64,000 bases of DNA from Sycobia sp. Sy_11. Taxonomy: Eukaryota; Arthropoda; Insecta; Hymenoptera; Epichrysomallidae. Both the position numbers and the translations under genes were made by a program. Location of the stretch: assembly GCA_018907035.1 (NCBI GenBank), contig JACCIC010000029.1:2249001-2313000 (forward strand). Direction: 5' to 3'. Shown piece by piece: positions 58,685 through 64,000 of this stretch (positions are counted from its first letter, which is position 1; the number at the start of each line of letters is the position of its first letter). The notes under the pieces were generated by a model. It made no database searches, had not been told where the DNA came from, and saw only the letters and a program-made list of their open reading frames with translations.

Positions 58685-60875
58685 AATAATGCAATACTAC
58701 TGATGTGTTAGATTTATTAAATATAACACGATAAATACTAATTTTAAACTCTTATATATGTATTAATTTTATAGAATTATTTAATATTATTATAATATAT
58801 TGCTTACTAATTTTCATACTGAAGCTTTCAAACTAAGATATTGAATAAACGAAGTGAAACAACAATGATTTTGGCTTTTTTATATACTAAAATATAGGAA
58901 GTTAATACGAAATAAAGATAAAATTTACTCTGTACAATATGCATGAAGCAATGACTGTTATCTTTTTATATGCACTAATGACAATAAGTATTTAATATTT
59001 CGATTAAGGTTTTCTATAAATCTGTACAATAACCAAAAGAATATCTTTTATTTGTTCTAAAGAAGTTCAATAAATCTGTGGTGAATAAACGAATAAAGTT
59101 TTATTCATACGCATAAAACGTTACTCGATACTTCCATCTGACTACAGGTGAATACTAATATTTACTTTATACTCAGCCTAATTGTGTTAACACTTATTTT
59201 TAATCAGATACGTACGTTACCTTGCAACATTAGTATCAATGGCCTCCAGTTTGAAATATGTTGTTGATAATCTTGCGCATATATTCAGATAATACATACG
59301 CCAATGTTTATTATATAAAACAATATAACAATCGCAGAAAGTGTCTCTTTTAAATGTACAAATTTTTTAATAGAAATATCAATAAGTAATACCTTTTTAA
59401 TATCAATAAATAATGAACTGTAAAAGCATCCGTTGTTATTAAATGTTAATTAAAAAATTACAAGAAATTTTTAAAACGTACTTGAATAATAAATAAATAT
59501 AATAATAATAATAATAAATAAATATAATAAACTTATTATGTGATTATTACCAAATTAATAAAAAATTAATCCAAAATCATTGTTGAAATTTATTCATTTT
59601 ATTATATATTTTTATTTAAAATTAATTTTTTTCAATAGCATAAGTATTTCAGTAGATATGAAATAACTTAAAATTTTAATTATTTTCATACATCACGACT
59701 TTTAAGCTTTTTATCAAAAATAATTGCAAAATTTAATAAATTTGTCCAGATAGAACTTCGTATACGATATCAAACTTTATTTTTCTATTATTATTGTTTA
59801 TCTTTTGTTTAATTAAGTTTAATTCATATATTCAGTTTTTACATTTGTCGGAGCTTAGAAGCTAATAATGATTCAAATAAAATTTATTTCTTATAAAATT
59901 AGAATTATAAAACTCAGAAATGGCCCATTTGGAAATAAATTATTTTTAAAATTTTAATAAATGTTTTATAAAAAAGAAATATGAATGGGAATCTCAGAAT
60001 ATTTTTATAAAATGACGACAGCATAACAGAAAAATTTTTGTGATATTTTTATCCTTTATATAGTCATTTATAATATTGCTTAAACGTAATTATATTATAT
60101 TAACAAAAGTATTGGATAGACTTCGAAAGCATCGCAGATAGATTGCATAAAATATTATAAATGTGAAGACTTCTCGTCCTTATATACTAGCAAACTCATA
60201 CATATTTTTATTGGGCTTCATAAGATTCTATTATAACGATAGTCAGACAATCATTTATAATTTATAATTTTTAGTAAACTAACTCAGGAAATTTTAATAC
60301 TTGCGAGAGAACCGTATTTATTAATCTGTTTGCAGAAAATTTCTATTTTCTGTGCGATATATTTCAATGAAATATTGCTGTAATATAATTACAGACATTT
60401 TTCCTGCAAAATTACCATGTGACGTATTTTGACACCACATTATTATATGAAATATTTCAGTAGAATATTTCTGCAATATTTTATGCTATTTGGGATATCC
60501 TATTTATATAGGATCATTTCTTATATTAGAGATAGCATCATTCAGGGAATTTCTTTAATTACTACACATATAGAAAAATGCATTTGTGATCAGATTAAAA
60601 TTCAATAAATATTCTTATGAATTGTATTGTCGAAAGGTTTCTGATATTCAAAAATTAAATGGATCTTTAACAAAATTCAATAGATAACGAGATGCTTGAA
60701 GCCAATTGAAAATATTTTAATTGTAATTCTTAATGAGCAAAATTACCATTGAATAAAGAATGTATACAGACACGATCATTAGAATATATTAATTAGAATA
60801 TTTTTAAATATATTTAATTTATTTGCACGAAAGTTTTTAAGAAAATTTTATTGACTCCAATAGATTGTAATAATA
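58681..60875. other. AT-rich DNA, no coding segment recognised
   Basis: It might hold an unrecognised 5' exon or promoter of the protease gene. I see no signal peptide exon. An (ATA)n run near 59500-59520 is the only simple repeat. AATATTGC-like words at 60360-60490 recall the minisatellite at 5875. Confidence 0.5.
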
Positions 60876-61215
60876 GTCGTTCAATAAATTCCGAGACTAA
60901 CAACGAAACCAACTTTTCCTTGCAAAAATCATTTTTATTCATCAATATAATCTCCTTTTAGAGTGATATATTCGTTTCAACGCCTTTCCAATTTTTTTAT
61001 ACCATGTTTATAAAAGGATTTATCTTTGCTGTAAAATAGGCTTCAGTTTCGGCAATAATCTCCTCAGTCGAGCCAAATTTTCTTCCCTGGAACATTTTTT
61101 TGAGATTAGCAAAGAGACAGTAGTCGCTGGGAGCTAAATCTGGCGAAAACGGTGGTTGGGGGAAGTAAATCAAAGCGCAACTCGTTCAATTTTACCATTG
61201 CTTCCATGGACTTGT
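60876..61215 (-). mobile_element. Mariner fragment, C-terminal end with inverted repeat
   Basis: The minus strand reads MEAMVKLNELRFDLLPQPPF, then SPDLAPSDYCLFANLKKMFQ (third catalytic Asp kept), FGSTEEIIAETEAYFTAK and a stop, KNWKGVETNISL. The end repeat (plus GTCGTTCAATAAATTCCGAG) begins near 60876 after TA. The upstream part of the gene is absent. Confidence 0.85.
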
Positions 61216-61276
61216 GGAAATTGAATATTAATTCCATTACTATTCATTTAAATAAAATCAAAATATATTTTTGAAC

Positions 61277-61920
61277 CAAGCTACGATAGAGCAAAGTCGT
61301 TCTAACAAAAGTTGTAGAAAGCAAAGGGAGCAACATAATAGGGCTAAAGTTTTTGACCTTGAACTATCTCTTCAAGGTTATTTTAAGATCAAAGTGATTT
61401 TTTGAAATGGGAACGTCTGTTTTTGACCCCGAATTCGGAAACAGCGGGAAATCTTACGTTTAAAATAATATTTTCAAGATCATTTCAAGATTAAATCAAG
61501 GTCAATTTCATGATTGAAAATCATTGATACCTTAGTTACAGACAGGCTAATGAACCTTAACACTGATGTATCGCATCCCCACATACACTTAAAAACCTGA
61601 TAAACATAGCAAGCAATATGTGTATAAGGTTTGTAAGGGTATGTGGAAATGCCGTACATCAGTGTTAAGGCTGGTTAGCCTGTCTGACTTGACCTTGAAA
61701 TGACATGGAAAAAATGTTCTCAATATAATTTTAAACGGAAAATTTCTCGCTCTTTCCGAATCCGAGGTCAAAAATAGGTGTTTCCATTTTTAAAAAAACA
61801 CTTTGACCTTGAAATAAACTTGAACGGCAAGTTGAACATCAAAAACTTTAACCCTATTGTGTTGCCCAATTTGCCCTCTAGAACTTTTGTCAGAACCACT
61901 TTGTCCTATCTGGCTTAAGT
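61277..61920. repeat. Long near-palindrome (foldback-type element)
   Basis: Left arm 61277-61598 and right arm 61627-61920 are imperfect reverse complements through most of their length. Pairs include ACAAAAGTTGTAGA with CTCTAGAACTTTTGT, AATAGGGCTAAAGTTTTTGA with its counterpart at 61837-61857, ACAGACAGGCTAA with TTAGCCTGTCTG, and CCTTAACACTGATGTA with TACATCAGTGTTAAGG. The loop is only about 25-30 bases. The small frames inside are artefacts. A MITE/foldback element or a hairpin-RNA locus are both possible. Confidence 0.85.
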
Positions 61921-61957
61921 TACGAGTAATCCATCTGCGCCGATTAAAATGGGTCAC

Positions 61958-61959
<2 letters not shown>

Positions 61960-62008
<49 letters not shown>
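61960..62008. repeat. (CA)n followed by (TA)n microsatellite
   Basis: About 24 bases of CA then about 26 of TA, directly beside the end of the foldback region. Confidence 0.95.
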
Positions 62009-62016
<8 letters not shown>

Positions 62017-62481
62017 CTCGGATAGATTTGAAAATTACTTCAGATTTAAAATTCTCTATTCAGATCACGCATATTTGAGGTTCATTCACAAAATATTTTG
62101 TGATTCTTGAGAGCATTAATTATAAATCTAAAATGTTAAAAAGAAATTTTTAACAAAGTAAAGTTTTATTAATTATAAGTAGATAATTATATTGTTCAAA
62201 TGAAGATTAATGAACTACTTATCTAATACACTTTTTCTTTTTCGTATGCCATGTACTTGATACAGCTATTACATACAAGATCAGCTATTTTTCTTCTCTT
62301 TCTGCCTCTTTCTTTTTCTCTCCAATCGAATGATAATTGTACTTTTTTTTTACAATTTATTGTCAAAATCAAGCAAATTTGATTTTAACAACATTTTAAA
62401 TTTATAAACATTTCAAAAGTTTTTTATTTGCTTCAAAGAAACAATATTTCTTGTCCGCACAGATACTTAAAATGTCTCACA

Positions 62482-62560
62482 GACCGGTGAATAACAATGT
62501 AAATGAACCGAGAAATAACAATGTATATTAACCGGAGAATAACAATATGTATTAGTGTGT
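62482..62560. repeat. Short tandem repeat, about 25-bp unit, three copies
   Basis: ACCGGTGAATAACAATGTA, ACCGAGAAATAACAATGTA and ACCGGAGAATAACAATATG recur at about 62483, 62508 and 62531. Confidence 0.8.
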
Positions 62561-63189
62561 GTATATATATTAACCTGTCATGTATGATACAGAGCCTAGG
62601 AACTTAGGATAGCGAACGCCCATGGTGTTCACCATCCTCCGTCACAAGATATTTAATCTTGAGCGTATCGCCTTTGTTCTTCATTCGATCGACTCAAAAA
62701 TCTATGTTATGTGAATTTGGTGCCTATTTACGATAAACAGTTATTAAATATGTGAGAACGCAGGATGCTGAGCGGTTAGGTTTATGAATAGGATGATAAA
62801 AAGGCTTTTTGAATTCTCAAAATTTGTTGATTCTATCACTTGCAAAAGCAGTAAAGTTGATTTTCCTATGACTGAGAGATTCCGAACTATAGCGTCGGTC
62901 CTGGATAGACAAGCTACATAACTTCTACGCGAAAATATTTAATAACTTTTGATCAAATAAAGATACCATCTTTTTTAAAAATGGTTCTTATAGATGAAAA
63001 TTATAGAAAAAAATAATATTTATCAGAATCAATTTTGTAATAGTACAGTGGTTGCATATTACAATGATTTAAATAATTTAATTGCTTATACTTGTACGTG
63101 ATTAACTATTAATTTTTTTAAATTCGCTTTCAATGATTACATAAAAAGTATATGAATGAAGAAACTTCGGCATAGACACGATTATTATA
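62561..63189. other. Intergenic or intron DNA, no feature
   Basis: No coding segment or element recognised. Confidence 0.5.
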
Positions 63190-63365
63190 GTTTAAAACAG
63201 CCCATTTCAAGCAGGAAGGTTTTAGTGTATGTAATTTAAGTAAAGAATGTCCGTTACGGGAAAAAGGTACGAAATGCTTTAAATGCAATGAATTCGGACA
63301 TATAGCGACAAAATGTCCAAGTTTGGAAAATAGAGGCGTAGAAAATAAAATTAATGTGCTAGAAC
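63190..63365 (+). pseudogene. Retroelement gag zinc-knuckle fragment
   Basis: The plus strand reads VCNLSKECPLREKGTKCFKC, then NEFGHIATKCPSLENRG. This is one complete CCHC knuckle (CFKCNEFGHIATKC) preceded by the end of another, the spacing usual in LTR-retrotransposon gag. No other domains adjoin. Confidence 0.65.
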
Positions 63366-64000
63366 TTCTCCGTAGCGAACTCGAGATGAACCTGACGGTT
63401 GCGATAATGCTGTGAGTTGCGCTTGGCTCTGCCGCTCGTTCCGCCTCCTAGGCCTTCGACGAGGCCATCCGTCGGAAGTTGCTGGGCAGGAGTTGATAGT
63501 CTTTATACTTCCGTCATGGTCGGATGAAAAGTGAAGTGGTCTTCCTCATGGCCGACTTTTTTAAGGCCTGAGCGGCCCCGATGCTGATCCCAAAAACTGG
63601 GCTTCACCGCCGGCCCGTAGGGAGGGGAGTGGGGGAAAGGGGCTCCGAGCATTGACCTCGGAGAGGGTCCGCGGACCTCCAGAAAACTCGTCCTCCGACA
63701 ATCTCTCTGGCGTGTCTCTCGACGCGCCGGTGAGTCTTCGGATGCCTTCGACACAACTCTTATTTGGAGCTACTGGATATCATGCCTGTAACTCCTTTCG
63801 GAGAGGCCCAAATTGTAGTGACCTCCACCGGCCTTGCAGCTAACCAGCTGCGGAAGCGCTTACAGCGGCTGTAGCGGCTTGGTTAGCGCTCTCTCTCTCT
63901 CTCTCTCTCTCTCTCGAGCCGCCGGTCGGGGCGGCCCGCTCGGCCGCTATTGGTGGAACGCCGTGTGGGGGCGCTGCCCCCTCTCTCTCCGCCCGGCTCT
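63366..64000. other. GC-rich DNA with (CT)n tract, unassigned
   Basis: About 600 bp far more GC-rich than the rest, containing (CT)n at 63889-63915. The frames on both strands show no known domain. It may belong to an element extending beyond the window. Confidence 0.45.
63889..63915. repeat. (CT)n microsatellite
   Basis: Twenty-seven bases of CT repeats. Confidence 0.95.

Noticed and set aside
61589..61984. Small minus-strand frames
   Set aside because: They lie inside the foldback arms and CA/TA microsatellite and have no domain.
1..64000. CRISPR arrays, operons, rRNA or bacterial features
   Set aside because: None present; the sequence is eukaryotic with spliced coding exons and animal transposons.

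Overview
This window is AT-rich genomic DNA from an insect, most probably a hymenopteran such as an ant, wasp or bee. It has GT-AG introns, eleven mariner fragments, R1-clade, BEL/Pao, Gypsy and Penelope-like retroelements, a hAT transposon, a tRNA-derived SINE and many microsatellites. The host gene is a CUB-domain trypsin-like serine protease of the kind named 'venom serine protease 34-like' in Hymenoptera.

Main result: almost the whole window (1-58562, minus strand) is one gene. Five phase-compatible exons were found by reading splice sites: 58359-58562 (first half of a CUB domain), 37151-37363 (second half of the CUB domain and linker), 28370-28568 (activation site IVGG and TAAHC histidine), 22879-23079 (DIAL aspartate) and 1-132 (GWGT segment, cut by the left edge). 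Together they give 949 coding bases and about 316 residues, separated by introns of about 21.0, 8.6, 5.3 and 22.7 kb. The catalytic serine segment should lie just left of base 1. The signal-peptide end may lie in exon 58359-58562 or further right.

Layout. 0-4.3 kb: exon; truncated mariner; 5'-truncated R1-clade retrotransposon flanked on both sides by (TG)n. 4.3-8.2 kb: AT-rich DNA, a degenerate minisatellite, and a full-length mariner with all three catalytic aspartates changed. 8.4-10.2 kb: Gypsy pol remnant. 11.7-14.9 kb: Penelope-like element (PLE) with tandem terminal repeats. 15-26.3 kb: a mosaic of non-LTR copies (a Loa/Jockey-like fragment and four copies of an R1-clade family), a second PLE fragment, a complete-ended mariner and the DIAL exon. 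27-36 kb: AAHC exon, five mariner fragments, an LTR-like block and AT-rich satellites. 37-49 kb: CUB exon, and a BEL/Pao element split by a PLE with a 14-bp target duplication; then two mariners in opposite orientation. 49.8-53.1 kb: GC-rich blocks beside (TA)n tracts. 53.4-57.7 kb: a PLE terminal repeat interrupted by a 3.7-kb hAT element with an exact 8-bp duplication. 57.9-58.6 kb: SINE and first CUB exon. 60.9-62 kb: mariner end and a 640-bp near-palindrome. 63.2-64 kb: gag zinc-knuckle fragment and GC-rich DNA.

The PLE terminal repeats carry hammerhead-ribozyme motifs (best at 40152-40195), several in visible stages of decay. No mobile element here looks able to move by itself: each has stops, frameshifts, deletions or lost catalytic residues.
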